Source: Halobacteriovoraceae bacterium (GTDB lineage: Bacteria > Bdellovibrionota > Bacteriovoracia > Bacteriovoracales > Bacteriovoracaceae). Taken from it: a stretch of DNA of 33,330 bases. A program made the position numbers and the translations under genes. This document shows, in pieces, positions 8,099 to 17,196 of the stretch (within the stretch, counting starts at the first letter, position 1; every line of letters starts with the position of its first letter). The notes under the pieces were generated by a model. It made no database searches, was not told the origin of the DNA, and saw only the letters and a program-made list of their open reading frames with translations. The stretch is taken from contig PAMZ01000019.1 of assembly GCA_002707495.1 (NCBI GenBank), positions 1 through 33,330 on the forward strand, read 5' to 3'.

Positions 8099-9424
8099 CT
8101 ACCTCTTAAAGCTCTTTCTTATCTTCTTTCGAGGCCTATTACCATTAGTCTTATTTGCAGAAGTCTTGTTTCTAGCAGGAGCTTTCCTTTTGGCAGGAGT
8201 TTTCTTTCTGGCAGCCCGTTGACTTAATCGAAGTTTTTTCTGATCCTTCTTCTCTTGCTCTTTTTCACGAATCACTTTATCCGTATGAATAACATCGAAC
8301 TCATGTCCCCTCTCAACAGGGATTTTAAACTTAATAAACTTCTCAATATTCTTAAGATATTTCACTTCCGTGGCTTCACAAAATGAAAGAGAAACTCCCT
8401 CTCGTCCGGCCCTCGCAGTTCGACCGATTCTGTGGACGTAACTTTCTGCATCTTCAGGAAGATTATAATTAATCACATGGGTAACTCGATCGATATCTAT
8501 TCCTCTTGCGGCAATATCTGTGGCAACGAGAACATTAGTCTGACCGTCTTTAAAACTCTTTAAGGCTCTTTCCCTAGCACTCTGAGATTTATTTCCATGG
8601 ATTGCATAAGAATCTATCCCAACCTTTTTAAGTTCCTTTACGATTCTATCCGCACCGTGCTTCGTTCTTGAAAAAACGAGAGCACTTTTCACAGCTTTAT
8701 CAGCAAGAACACTTTTTAAAAGTCTTAATTTATCAACTTTATCCACCATAAAAACTTTTTGATCTATTTTATCAACGGTAGATGATTCAGGAGTAACCTC
8801 AACTCGTTTTGGGTTCTTTAGTATCGAATTAGCTAGACCTACAATTGTCTTTGGCATCGTTGCAGTAAATAACATAGTTTGTTTCTTGACCGGTAAGACC
8901 TTCATAATCTTTTTTAAATCATGAATGAATCCCATATCGAGCATACGATCAGCCTCGTCTAGTACAAAGACCTCGAGTTGATCATATTTCACATATCCCT
9001 CCCCCATAAGATCTAAAAGTCTTCCGGGTGTGGCGATCAAGATATCACAACCCTGTTTCATGAGATTCATTTGAGCTTTTTTTCCTACTCCACCAAACAT
9101 TACACCAGATTTTAAATTCATACCCTGACTATATGTCTTGATATTCGCATCTATCTGGGAAGCAAGTTCGCGAGTAGGTGTCAAAATTAAAGCTCTTACA
9201 TGCTTTGGCTTCGTTTTAATTTTGCTTTTCGAAAGTCTCGTGATGACAGGCCATGAAAATGCAGCGGTTTTCCCCGTACCAGTTTGAGCGATTCCAATTA
9301 AATCAGAGCCCTTCATAAGCGGAGGAACCGCTCCAGCTTGAATAGGAGTAGGCTCTTTATAGCCTTGTTTAGAGATTGCGGATAGAATTTGCGCAGGCAA
9401 ATTTAATTGCTTAAAAGCAGACAT
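8099..9424 (-). CDS. rhlE: DEAD-box RNA helicase, RhlE-like
   Basis: A 441-residue DEAD-box protein with the standard motifs in order: Q motif (GYKEPTPIQAGAVP), Walker A (AQTGTGKT), PTRELA, TPGRLLD, DEAD (VLDEADRM), SAT-type TAT (FTATMP), ARGID and HRIGRTARAGREG. The last 70 residues are a basic low-complexity tail rich in Lys, Arg and Ala (AARKKTPAKRKAPARNK and beyond), typical of RhlE subfamily RNA-binding tails. It probably remodels rRNA or mRNA structure in the cytoplasm. AAAGG upstream of the ATG at 9424 is a good ribosome binding site. The exonuclease gene begins right at its stop codon, suggesting joint RNA processing or decay. The rhlE name is by similarity of tail and motifs only. 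Confidence 0.9.
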   Translation of the reverse strand: MSAFKQLNLPAQILSAISKQGYKEPTPIQAGAVPPLMKGSDLIGIAQTGTGKTAAFSWPVITRLSKSKIKTKPKHVRALILTPTRELASQIDANIKTYSQGMNLKSGVMFGGVGKKAQMNLMKQGCDILIATPGRLLDLMGEGYVKYDQLEVFVLDEADRMLDMGFIHDLKKIMKVLPVKKQTMLFTATMPKTIVGLANSILKNPKRVEVTPESSTVDKIDQKVFMVDKVDKLRLLKSVLADKAVKSALVFSRTKHGADRIVKELKKVGIDSYAIHGNKSQSARERALKSFKDGQTNVLVATDIAARGIDIDRVTHVINYNLPEDAESYVHRIGRTARAGREGVSLSFCEATEVKYLKNIEKFIKFKIPVERGHEFDVIHTDKVIREKEQEKKDQKKLRLSQRAARKKTPAKRKAPARNKTSANKTNGNRPRKKIRKSFKR

Positions 9425-9544
9425 AGAAAACCTTTAGATGTGAAAGCAGACTTAATCCGAACACCAGTCGCTTCTCTATTTAGTTCTATGTCCAGATGAT
9501 GGCGCCATAATGCTCTTCTTTTACTCGTCAGTCAAGGCGATTCC

Positions 9545-10246
9545 CTAAAAACTACGACTCCAAAAAAAGCTAGTTGCTCCATAGGAATCTTTATCTATAG
9601 TCGGTGAATCATAAATCACGTCATCAAACACTTTGTATGAGTAGTTTAAAGTGAAAGAACTCTTCTTTGACTCTATAAAAGTAACCCCTATTCTATAAAC
9701 ATCGTTAACTGCACTATTGGCACTATAGGAATCAAAACGCTCAGTTTCCCCATCGGAAATACCATAATAATAATTAACATAGCTATCATTGAGAAGTTCT
9801 TTGCCCAAACTAGGTGTAAAGAAAAGTGATTTTAATATTTTAAATCTCCACCCAAGATTTACATCAACTGTATTCCCTTTATAGACGTTCACCAAATCGC
9901 TTCCATATCGAATATTTAAAACAAATAATCGCAAATTAAATCCACCGTTAATGGAAGCATCTCTTTGATCTAAAGTACTTGTTTTATACCTATCTCCAGT
10001 TGCACTTAAAATGAGTGAAAAACTGACGGGTCCTTCTATTAGGATATAGTTAATATTGGGTCCAAAAACTCTTAGTCGTTCTCCTCGATAAGCAATCATT
10101 GGAACTAAACTTAAACCTAAGGGAAGAGGATTGATTTCATTATCTACACGATACTCGCCCAACTGAATATAAGCTAAACCTCCGACAAACTCAGCCTTGG
10201 CTGAAAAACTTAATAAGCATATAGTAAATGACAAAACATATTTCAC
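9545..10246 (-). CDS. MipA/OmpV-type outer membrane beta-barrel protein
   Basis: The N-terminus MKYVLSFTICLLSFSAKAEF is a signal peptide with an AKA-E cleavage site. The mature part alternates short amphipathic beta strands (LVPMIAYRGERLRVFGPNIN, LRLFVLNIRYGS, IGVTFIESKKSSFTLNYSYKVF) and ends in a C-terminal Phe (WSRSF), the usual outer-membrane assembly signal. The sequence GLSLVPMIAYRGERLRVFGP matches the MipA/OmpV entry strand pattern. Members are thought to be barrel proteins linked to peptidoglycan enzyme scaffolding or osmoregulation; the specific role here is unknown. The start overlaps the stop of the flavoprotein gene by 4 bp (10243-10246), so it is co-translated with an unrelated enzyme. 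Confidence 0.78.
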   Translation of the reverse strand: MKYVLSFTICLLSFSAKAEFVGGLAYIQLGEYRVDNEINPLPLGLSLVPMIAYRGERLRVFGPNINYILIEGPVSFSLILSATGDRYKTSTLDQRDASINGGFNLRLFVLNIRYGSDLVNVYKGNTVDVNLGWRFKILKSLFFTPSLGKELLNDSYVNYYYGISDGETERFDSYSANSAVNDVYRIGVTFIESKKSSFTLNYSYKVFDDVIYDSPTIDKDSYGATSFFWSRSF

Positions 10247-11418
10247 TTTAATCCTTTTACGACCCTACTCGCCGTGGAAAAGCAGCCTTGCAGGAGATAA
10301 CCCCCTGTTGGGGCATCAAAATCTAGCATCTCTCCGGCAAAATAAAGCCCCGGGACAGCTTTTGATTCAAAATTCTTAGTTAACTCTGAGAACTTCACTC
10401 CGCCTGAGGTCGAGATTGCTTCATCAATTGGTCTGGGTCTTTCAAGTTTAATTGGTAGGCATTTAATATTTTTTGCTGTGATATTGAGACTGTTTTCATA
10501 TAAAAGTGCGATACTTGCCTTATCCAGTTTTAAACTCTTTCTTAAATGATTCGATAGTGAGTCTTTGAGTTTTCTTTTTTGAAGTTTTGCTTCAATTTCT
10601 TGGTCAGATAGATCAGGCTTAAGGTCTATATTTACACTCGCACTCCCTTCATCTTGAATCTTATCTTGAATGAATTTTGATAATGCATAGACTACCCCGC
10701 CCTCGATACCATAAGGCGTAATCATGGCTTCGCCTCTAGATTTATGTCCTAAAATACTCAGCTCGATATTTTTTAAATGCGAACGCTCCACTCTTTTCTT
10801 TAAATGCTCGGACCAGGAAACTTCAAAACCACAATTCATCGCCCTAAAGTCTTCGATCTCTATTCCAAGGCTTTGAATAATCTCGCACCACTTGCCATCT
10901 GAGCCTGTTTTTTTCCAACTTGCCCCGCCTGTTGCAAGAATGACAGTATCAGCTTGAGTTTTAACTTCTCCAGCTGCACTTGAAAACGAAAGGGTTTTAT
11001 TTGAATCCATATCAATTAAAGAATGTTTAAGGTAAAGGTTAAAATTTGAATTCTCTTTTAAAATCTTGGTCCACTTCAAAAGAATTTCACCTGCTTTAAG
11101 TTTTTTCGGAAAAACTCTCCCACTGGTTCCAATAAAAGTTTCCACGCCTAGATCATCACAAAAACCTCTCAAATCAGAAGGACTAAATTCATTGATGAGC
11201 TCATAAAAAAGATTTTCGTTACCAATATATTTTTGTGAAAAAGGCTTAAGGTCTTCAGAATGAGTAAGATTAAGCCCTCCATTACCTGCAATTAAGAATT
11301 TTTTCGCCAAACCTGATGAATGGTCATAAAGATCAACTTGATAGTTCTTTTTTAATAATAAATAAGCACAAAATAGACCAGCTGGACCTCCGCCAACAAT
11401 AATGACTTTTTTTGCCAT
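10243..11418 (-). CDS. HI0933/YhiN-type FAD-dependent flavoprotein
   Basis: KVIIVGGGPAGLFCAYLLL is a Rossmann FAD-binding GxGxxG motif at residues 8-14. AKKFLIAGNGGLNLTHSE is the family variant of the HI0933 signature (GrKfLiaGnGRcNlTn). The C-terminal PGLYFAGEMLDFDAPTGGYLLQGCFSTA is the second FAD contact and closes the fold. The 391-residue length is normal. The family is annotated as NAD(P)/FAD-dependent oxidoreductase; its physiological substrate is not established. The ATG shares one base with the stop of recQ (TAATG), so it is translationally coupled to the helicase gene upstream. Confidence 0.88.
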   Translation of the reverse strand: MAKKVIIVGGGPAGLFCAYLLLKKNYQVDLYDHSSGLAKKFLIAGNGGLNLTHSEDLKPFSQKYIGNENLFYELINEFSPSDLRGFCDDLGVETFIGTSGRVFPKKLKAGEILLKWTKILKENSNFNLYLKHSLIDMDSNKTLSFSSAAGEVKTQADTVILATGGASWKKTGSDGKWCEIIQSLGIEIEDFRAMNCGFEVSWSEHLKKRVERSHLKNIELSILGHKSRGEAMITPYGIEGGVVYALSKFIQDKIQDEGSASVNIDLKPDLSDQEIEAKLQKRKLKDSLSNHLRKSLKLDKASIALLYENSLNITAKNIKCLPIKLERPRPIDEAISTSGGVKFSELTKNFESKAVPGLYFAGEMLDFDAPTGGYLLQGCFSTASRVVKGLK

Positions 11419-12986
11419 TAGTATCTTCTCCTTCTTGACCTTCTAGCCTTTCGCGTCTTTTTTCTTCTTGTGGTTTTTTTAGCCGTCTTCTTGGAAGGTT
11501 TTGAAATATCAGTTCGAAGCCACACTTCTTGCTCGCCTTTAATTACAGGAAGCGCTTTTGCCGTTAACTCTATTTTAGTAGAGCCATCCATTTTGGCCCT
11601 AAGCATGCCACCTGCTATGAGTTGGCGATAAATCACTTTCCAATCATAGGGGTCTAACTGATAATCCGACTCAATTAGTATTTCAATTAATCGATCCACA
11701 TCATACTTTTGTTTTGTCTCATGCACGCATCGAAGAGCAACCAGTGCCTCTTTGGTGGCATTTCTTTGGTTCTCAACTGACTCATCACAGATATCGCAAT
11801 TAAGACATGGTCCCTGATAGTCATCACTAAAATAATTTAAAAGAACTTCTCGTCTACACGATGTTGTTTCACAAAAACCAATCATCGCATCAAGCTTTTG
11901 ATCATTTACTCGTTTTCTCTTGATCCCGATTCGGCCCTTATTCATCATCTTTCGAATCATCACCAGCTCTTGACGCCCATAGAGCATCCAAGCTTGAGAG
12001 GGCAAACCATCTCGCCCAGCCCTACCGGTTTCTTGATAATAAGACTCTAAACATTTTGGCATATCCATATGAGCTACATATCTGACATCCGCCTTATCGA
12101 TCCCCATCCCAAAAGCAATGGTTGCCACAATAACGGAGTCATTTTCTTTTAAAAATCTTTCTTGCACAGCTTCTCGATCTTTTTGTGAAAGACCTGCGTG
12201 GTAGGCATAGGCAGGAATATCATGAAGCCGCAAAAAACTAGCGATGTCCTCTGTTTTTTTTCGGGACAAACAATAAACGATTCCAGTTTGACTTTTATAA
12301 TTACTGACAAAATCTAAAAGCTTAGATCGGTTAGCTTCTTTGGTCGATTTTTTTACTGCAGTATAACTAATATTAGGTCGATCAAAACTTCCCACTAGTA
12401 CTCTGCCCTCACTCATTCCTAGGCTATCAAGAATGTCTTTTCTCGTTGCCTCTCCTGCTGTTGCCGTGAGTGCCAGTCTTGGAACATCTTCATACTCATC
12501 CATGACTTCTTTGATCTTCAAATACTCCGGCCGAAAATCATGTCCCCACTGACTTACACAATGAGCCTCGTCAATGACAAAAAGAGAGATCTCTATTTCA
12601 GAGAGTAAATCTTGAAAGCTATTCATAACGAGTCTTTCAGGTGAAACATAGAGAATTTTATAATGACCAAAAAATAGGTCTTTTTCTACTTCTTGTTGCT
12701 CGGTTTTTGAGAGAGAAGAATTTAAAAAGCCGGCTTCTATGCCTTTGTCATTTAGTGAATCCACTTGATCTTTCATGAGCGCAATTAGTGGAGAGATTAC
12801 AATCGTCGTACCGGAAAAATAAAGAGCTGGCACTTGAAAACAAATTGACTTACCTGCTCCGGTTGGCATTAAAGCGAGAGTGTCATGGCCTTCTATTATG
12901 GATTCCATGACTTCAAACTGTCCGTCTCGAAAAGATTTATGACCGAAAGAGCGATCTAAAATAGAAACCAGGTCTTGGCTTAGCAT
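11418..12986 (-). CDS. recQ: RecQ family ATP-dependent DNA helicase
   Basis: The 522-residue protein has SF2 motifs in order: [15 protein letters not shown], Walker [15 protein letters not shown] (near residues 40-47), [22 protein letters not shown], and AGRDGLPS in the second RecA domain. A RecQ zinc-binding module follows ([16 protein letters not shown]), then a winged-helix RQC-like region ending near residue 480. There is no HRDC domain; instead the protein ends in a strongly basic tail ([20 protein letters not shown]). RecQ unwinds DNA 3'-5' in recombination and fork repair. It heads a tight leftward operon with the flavoprotein and the MipA-like gene. The absence of HRDC and the basic tail suggest an alternative way of gripping DNA (inference). 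Confidence 0.93.
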   Translation of the reverse strand: MLSQDLVSILDRSFGHKSFRDGQFEVMESIIEGHDTLALMPTGAGKSICFQVPALYFSGTTIVISPLIALMKDQVDSLNDKGIEAGFLNSSLSKTEQQEVEKDLFFGHYKILYVSPERLVMNSFQDLLSEIEISLFVIDEAHCVSQWGHDFRPEYLKIKEVMDEYEDVPRLALTATAGEATRKDILDSLGMSEGRVLVGSFDRPNISYTAVKKSTKEANRSKLLDFVSNYKSQTGIVYCLSRKKTEDIASFLRLHDIPAYAYHAGLSQKDREAVQERFLKENDSVIVATIAFGMGIDKADVRYVAHMDMPKCLESYYQETGRAGRDGLPSQAWMLYGRQELVMIRKMMNKGRIGIKRKRVNDQKLDAMIGFCETTSCRREVLLNYFSDDYQGPCLNCDICDESVENQRNATKEALVALRCVHETKQKYDVDRLIEILIESDYQLDPYDWKVIYRQLIAGGMLRAKMDGSTKIELTAKALPVIKGEQEVWLRTDISKPSKKTAKKTTRRKKTRKARRSRRRRY

Positions 12987-13029
12987 TCTCCTATTCTAGA
13001 TCGCTATTTATCAAACGGCAAAGTTGAAT

Positions 13030-13422
13030 TTAAGCAGATTGCTGCTCATAGGGATAAGCAAAACCTGATACTACATCCATCTTTCTATCTAATCGACTGA
13101 GCTTCGTCTTGATTTTCTCAAGAATAAGACTCACCTCGATGTCATCCAGACCAATTTTGGACTCAAAGAGATCACGAATAAGAAAGATTTCTTTTCGAAG
13201 ACTTGTGAGCAATATACCGTATACATTGTATGTTTCACTTCGACTTCCTAATATCAAGGTCAACTCTGACAGTTCTGTTTCGATATCATTCAGTTCTTCT
13301 TCAAGTTTTAGTTCAATATTTCTATTGATAAGTTTTAGGTTGATTGAATCTGAGCCAGATCTTTTTTCGACTCCAATATTAATCCTTCCCTTTAATGTTT
13401 CCGTAATAATTTCAAAATTCAT
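13030..13422 (-). CDS. Hypothetical helical protein
   Basis: The ATG at 13422 follows AAAGGAAA with good spacing; the frame itself extends to 13479 but the added residues are basic and unconvincing. The 130-residue product has a short beta-rich start (FEIITETLKGRINIGVE) and then long amphipathic helices with heptad-like spacing (EEELNDIETELSELTLILG, LRKEIFLIRDLFESKIG, VSLILEKIKTKLSRLDRK). It is probably a coiled-coil dimer in the cytoplasm. No family is recognised. It lies 43 bp upstream of recQ in the same direction but is not overlapping, so a shared transcript is possible. Its upstream region contains a perfect palindrome at 13533. Confidence 0.65.
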   Translation of the reverse strand: MNFEIITETLKGRINIGVEKRSGSDSINLKLINRNIELKLEEELNDIETELSELTLILGSRSETYNVYGILLTSLRKEIFLIRDLFESKIGLDDIEVSLILEKIKTKLSRLDRKMDVVSGFAYPYEQQSA

Positions 13423-13532
13423 AATATTTCCTTTGTTAGTGTTTTCCTTTCTTTTCCTAAATCTAGAATAAAGGAACATCGCAAACAGTTCTTAAACTCA
13501 ATGTGAACTCTATGTGAGAATTTCTACATAAC

Positions 13533-13547
13533 AAAGTGATTCACTTT
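13533..13547. promoter_or_regulatory. Perfect 15-bp palindrome AAAGTGATTCACTTT
   Basis: AAAGTGA and TCACTTT flank one central T. With a single-base centre this cannot fold as an RNA hairpin, so a protein operator is the more natural reading. It lies 110 bp upstream of the start of the small helical protein gene (13422, minus). The 246-bp gap 13423-13668 otherwise shows only AT-rich sequence and no open frame. Confidence 0.35.
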
Positions 13548-13668
13548 TTCATGAGTGATTTTGGAGGGTTATTCAAGCTAGTAAATATTATATGTATCGA
13601 TCAGTCCAGATTTTGGGATAAAAAAAGAGCGAAGTGGAAGATACTGCCTAGCAATCATCGCAACATCG

Positions 13669-15906
13669 TCATAAAGTTATTCTTCTTTTATCCCTTTTAA
13701 TTTTGACCTCCTCTAAAAGATCGCTAATGATTTCTTCTGGAGTGATACCTCTATTGAAAGCATTTTTATAAAAAACAGTTTTAAAATCCCCTGGAGTTAG
13801 AGGGTCTAATGAAAAAATCTCTTCTTTTTGTAAAGAGGAAAATTCTAAATTTAATTTTTCCCCCAACCATAGTTTGAGCATTTGCTCTTTTCCGATATTA
13901 TTCAAGGGACGAAACTCAATTTTAAACGCAAACCGTCTCAGACAAGCAGAGTCAAGAGATTCAAGAAAGTTAGAAGCACAAAACATGACTCCACTATATC
14001 TCTCCATTTGGTTTAAAAATTCATTTGTAAAACGCCTATCATAACTTTGAGTTGAATTTGATCTTGCACTAAAAAAATTGTCACATTCATCTATAAAAAG
14101 AATCGCTCCAAGATCCTCGGCTTCTCTAAAGGCTTCATGTATATTCCTTTCTGTCATTCCAAGATAGGGATCTAGAAGATCGGAGCCTTTTTTAAGTATA
14201 AATTCTCTGCCTAGCTTATTCGCGACATATTGCGGAAGTTCAGATTTTCCCGTCCCCGGCATTCCATGGTTTAAAATATTCAAATTTTTAACCCTATCCT
14301 GTTTATAAAAACTTTCTATCGCATCAAGAAGCTTAGCTGGCTCCACGCTTAGATTTAATGCCGAAAGTGAATAACTATCAGGAACTCGATCTAAGTTTTC
14401 CGATTTTCCATAAACTTCGAGCTTATTTTTAAGAATACTCTTTAAATTATCCTCTAATTTTTGGTTTCCATTAATAGGAGCACAATCTTTAATCGCCCTA
14501 GCAAGATCCCCAGCATTAAGTTCATATCTTACCGCAAGTTTATGAATGACTTTGGTATTAAGGGTGCGTCCTCGAAGCTCAAGATTTTTCTCAATAATTT
14601 TGACTCTTTCCTTTTGTCCATGTTTAGGAAATTTTAGGGTATAAGAAAAACGCCTAAGAGTACTATCATGAACCTGACAAATATCGTTAATAATCCAGAT
14701 CATAGGAATATTAATCCCTTCAATATATTCATTGAGCCAAGCCTTGTTATCGTCACATTTACTTCCAAAAAGCCAATTCCTTTTCGTTTCTAAAAGCGAG
14801 TCAGCCTCATCGACAACAATACAATCAGATCCAGTTAAATTCTTTGTAGCAAAAATATTTAGACCCGTTTTTCTAAAGTTAAGACTAGCCTCGTCATCCT
14901 CATCTTTTTGGGCCAAAAAATATGTGCATTTTGAAACTTCTCTACCTAATAGCTTAGCCAATTGAGTCTTACCTGTTCCACTTTCTCCGTGGAAAAGAAT
15001 GGGTCTTCCAGCTTTCAGAAGACCCACTAAAAGATTTATCGTTTCTTCTGGAATCTTGAAGTCAGAAAACTCAAGTTCAACACTTTCCACATCTTGTTTG
15101 ATAAAACTTCCGAGGAGTCCGCCTTCATTTGGCTCCTCTAGATAGTTTTCCACATGAGAATTTAGAAAGTATTGATTCTTATAGCTCTTTTTTTCTATAA
15201 GGTTGTTTTTAATTAATTTTCCATTTTTTCTAAAAGCTCTCTCAAACTCTGGGCTCCTCATCAACTCAAGTCTTCCTACGAGAAGTTTTTCGAATCTTCT
15301 ATGAGAAATTTCTGAACTATGATCCTCCACTATCTCTGCTATAGATCTTTCTCTTTCTACCAAAAACATGTAAAGAAGAACCTGAGTTTCAACTTCATCT
15401 AAGTCAAAAATTCCCTTGATCTCTTCTAGAGCTAAAAAATTCGGACAATTTTTATAATCAAGACCTAAAAGCTGAATTTCTATAGATGCAGCAAGCCAAC
15501 CAAGCAGTTCCCTTTCAAAAATCTCATCCAATGCAATGAGCTGCTCAAAAGCTTGAGAGAGGTATTTTTTCTTTTTTGTTCGTTTTGCTGAACGCAAAAG
15601 TAGATGAAGTTTTTTAACTTCATCTCTATCAATTGAGTCATTTAGGTTTGATACAACAAAGCTACTCTTTCCAAGTTTTAACAATAGCTCCTCTTTTTTC
15701 TTTTTCATATTCTCGTTGAGTCGCCTCTCGTCTGAGTCAGAGAAGGAGTTTACCAGCTCTTCAAAATGCCCAAAAACTTCCTCATAGGCTTCATCTTCAA
15801 GTTGATTTAAGACGAACATGAACTCTGGCTCTGTTATCCTCATCTTTTTAATGAATTTCATTGCGATTTGATGTTTTACATTGTCAAAAAAGAGACTTTT
15901 TCTCAT
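13669..15906 (-). CDS. Twin-AAA domain ATPase
   Basis: A 745-residue protein. Residues 1-270 are helical and charged with no recognised domain. AAA domain 1: Walker A GESGTGKT (307-314), Walker B CIVVDEADS (362-370), arginine-finger region TLRRF (416-420). AAA domain 2: Walker A GMPGTGKS (548-555), Walker B ILFIDECDN (602-610), then NQMERYSGVMFCASN and ACLRRF (654-659). Both sites look intact. Domain 2 resembles the FtsH/Cdc48 type AAA core, but no protease motif is present, so a substrate-remodelling or assembly role is inferred. The ATG at 15906 has GGAGG four nt upstream. A 17-bp palindromic operator with a -10-like hexamer lies directly upstream, shared with the TPR, WYL and LPP20/PEGA transcripts. 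Confidence 0.82.
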   Translation of the reverse strand: MRKSLFFDNVKHQIAMKFIKKMRITEPEFMFVLNQLEDEAYEEVFGHFEELVNSFSDSDERRLNENMKKKKEELLLKLGKSSFVVSNLNDSIDRDEVKKLHLLLRSAKRTKKKKYLSQAFEQLIALDEIFERELLGWLAASIEIQLLGLDYKNCPNFLALEEIKGIFDLDEVETQVLLYMFLVERERSIAEIVEDHSSEISHRRFEKLLVGRLELMRSPEFERAFRKNGKLIKNNLIEKKSYKNQYFLNSHVENYLEEPNEGGLLGSFIKQDVESVELEFSDFKIPEETINLLVGLLKAGRPILFHGESGTGKTQLAKLLGREVSKCTYFLAQKDEDDEASLNFRKTGLNIFATKNLTGSDCIVVDEADSLLETKRNWLFGSKCDDNKAWLNEYIEGINIPMIWIINDICQVHDSTLRRFSYTLKFPKHGQKERVKIIEKNLELRGRTLNTKVIHKLAVRYELNAGDLARAIKDCAPINGNQKLEDNLKSILKNKLEVYGKSENLDRVPDSYSLSALNLSVEPAKLLDAIESFYKQDRVKNLNILNHGMPGTGKSELPQYVANKLGREFILKKGSDLLDPYLGMTERNIHEAFREAEDLGAILFIDECDNFFSARSNSTQSYDRRFTNEFLNQMERYSGVMFCASNFLESLDSACLRRFAFKIEFRPLNNIGKEQMLKLWLGEKLNLEFSSLQKEEIFSLDPLTPGDFKTVFYKNAFNRGITPEEIISDLLEEVKIKRDKRRITL

Positions 15907-15923
15907 ATGTCCTCCGTCCGCTT

Positions 15924-15956
15924 ATTTTGACAAAGCTGTGTCTCAAAAATTGAGAC
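15924..15956 (-). promoter_or_regulatory. Promoter with 17-bp palindromic operator, site A
   Basis: GTCTCAAAAATTGAGAC at 15940-15956 is a perfect 7-3-7 inverted repeat and is identical to site D at 24978. On the minus strand it is followed by exactly 10 nt and then CAAAAT (15924-15929), a -10-like hexamer. A start near 15917 would give a short leader containing the GGAGG of the twin-AAA gene. Confidence 0.65.
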
Positions 15957-16110
15957 CAAGTACAATTTTTCTTGGCATATTCACGTTTTCTAAACTGAAT
16001 TTAATTAAATGCTTCTTTCTAAGCCCTAGTAATCACTTTGAGATTTGAATCTAAAATGGACTGAAATAAAGATCATGTAAGATATAGAAAAATTGATTCA
16101 GGAGATTTTA

Positions 16111-17196
16111 ATGGTTGAGAATTTGATTGTAATTGGTGTTATATGTGCTGTTTCTGTTGTTGTGGTTTATCTTCTAAAATTAAAAAAGGAACAGGAAACT
16201 GTCGCTTTAAAACAAAATAAAAAAATGAGAATCGTACCTATTCATGCCTATCAAAGCTTAAGTTTTGAAGATGCTCTCAATTTTTCGAAAATGTCTAAAG
16301 AAAAAAAACAACAACATTATTCTATAATTGCTGATTCACTAGGAGAAGGCGCTCAACAAGCTTTGGAGGTTACTAAAATAGCAGTTGAAAAAAATAATGT
16401 AGTCGTGAGCTTTTCATCCAAAGCAGCAAAAGGCTTAAAGTCCAAAGAGTATAAAATGGTTGTGAATAAATCTGGAGATGCACTACCTGTTATAAGAGAT
16501 GCTAAAACAGGAAAAATTGTTGAGCATGGTAAAGTGGTTGGCCCCTCCACTTTCGGAAAAATGGCAAAAGTTGCAAACCTTGTTGTCAGTGTCTCTCATA
16601 TAATTTCAGGAGCTGATAATGCCAAAAAGCTTAAAATTCTTATTAAGAAAGTAGATTTACTTATTGCGAGACAAGAAAATCAACTGATCGCGGAACTTGA
16701 AACGATTTACGAGACAATGCAAGAAATAGACATCAATAATTTAGAGAAGTATGAGTTTACATTACGACAACTTAAACAACAGTGTAAATTTCTCAGAAAC
16801 ACTTGGTTTAGAAATATGAACTCAGCACTTAAAGATATAGAAAATCCAAATAATGTAGGCTTTCTTAAAAAAGTATTCAGAAATAATAAAAGTACAGGTC
16901 AGACAGTGGCAAACGAGCTTTCCTCTATTGAGGCACCTCTACATCTTACTCGTTTTGCCTTAGAACTTGAAAAAGATATTTCTACAGTACTGGGAGAAGA
17001 GCATGTTTTTTACAATCAAACTATCCCGAATCAAAAAAATAAAGTCATTGAACTCTCAAATCTTCTCCAAGAAAGGAAAGATTGGATCGACAATCTCTGT
17101 CTTGATGGCGGGGCCACAAGTGCCGAAGCTCTTAAAGCCAGTGAGCAATTTAAAGAAAGCATTGATTTTAAAGCTAAGGTAAAGCTAACTGCCTAG
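16111..17196 (+). CDS. Membrane-anchored hypothetical protein
   Basis: The start is the ATG at 16111, preceded by AGGAG at 16100-16104; the frame extends further but without a comparable signal. The 361-residue product begins with one transmembrane anchor (LIVIGVICAVSVVVVYLLKL, residues 4-23) followed by Lys-rich positive-inside residues. The rest is predicted soluble and largely helical: a region of small alternating strands (NNVVVSFSSKAAKGLK, YKMVVNKSGDALPVIRDA) and then long coiled-coil-like helices (KLKILIKKVDLLIARQENQ onward). No family is recognised. It is divergent from the twin-AAA gene across a 200-bp region, and its last 12 bp overlap the end of the UDG-like gene. A membrane-bound sensor or scaffold in the island is a guess. 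Confidence 0.72.
   Translation: MVENLIVIGVICAVSVVVVYLLKLKKEQETVALKQNKKMRIVPIHAYQSLSFEDALNFSKMSKEKKQQHYSIIADSLGEGAQQALEVTKIAVEKNNVVVSFSSKAAKGLKSKEYKMVVNKSGDALPVIRDAKTGKIVEHGKVVGPSTFGKMAKVANLVVSVSHIISGADNAKKLKILIKKVDLLIARQENQLIAELETIYETMQEIDINNLEKYEFTLRQLKQQCKFLRNTWFRNMNSALKDIENPNNVGFLKKVFRNNKSTGQTVANELSSIEAPLHLTRFALELEKDISTVLGEEHVFYNQTIPNQKNKVIELSNLLQERKDWIDNLCLDGGATSAEALKASEQFKESIDFKAKVKLTA

Noticed and set aside
13109..13471. 120-codon plus-strand frame over the small helical protein
   Set aside because: Low-complexity Ser/Phe/Ile composition is the mirror of the minus-strand gene, which has the good ribosome binding site.
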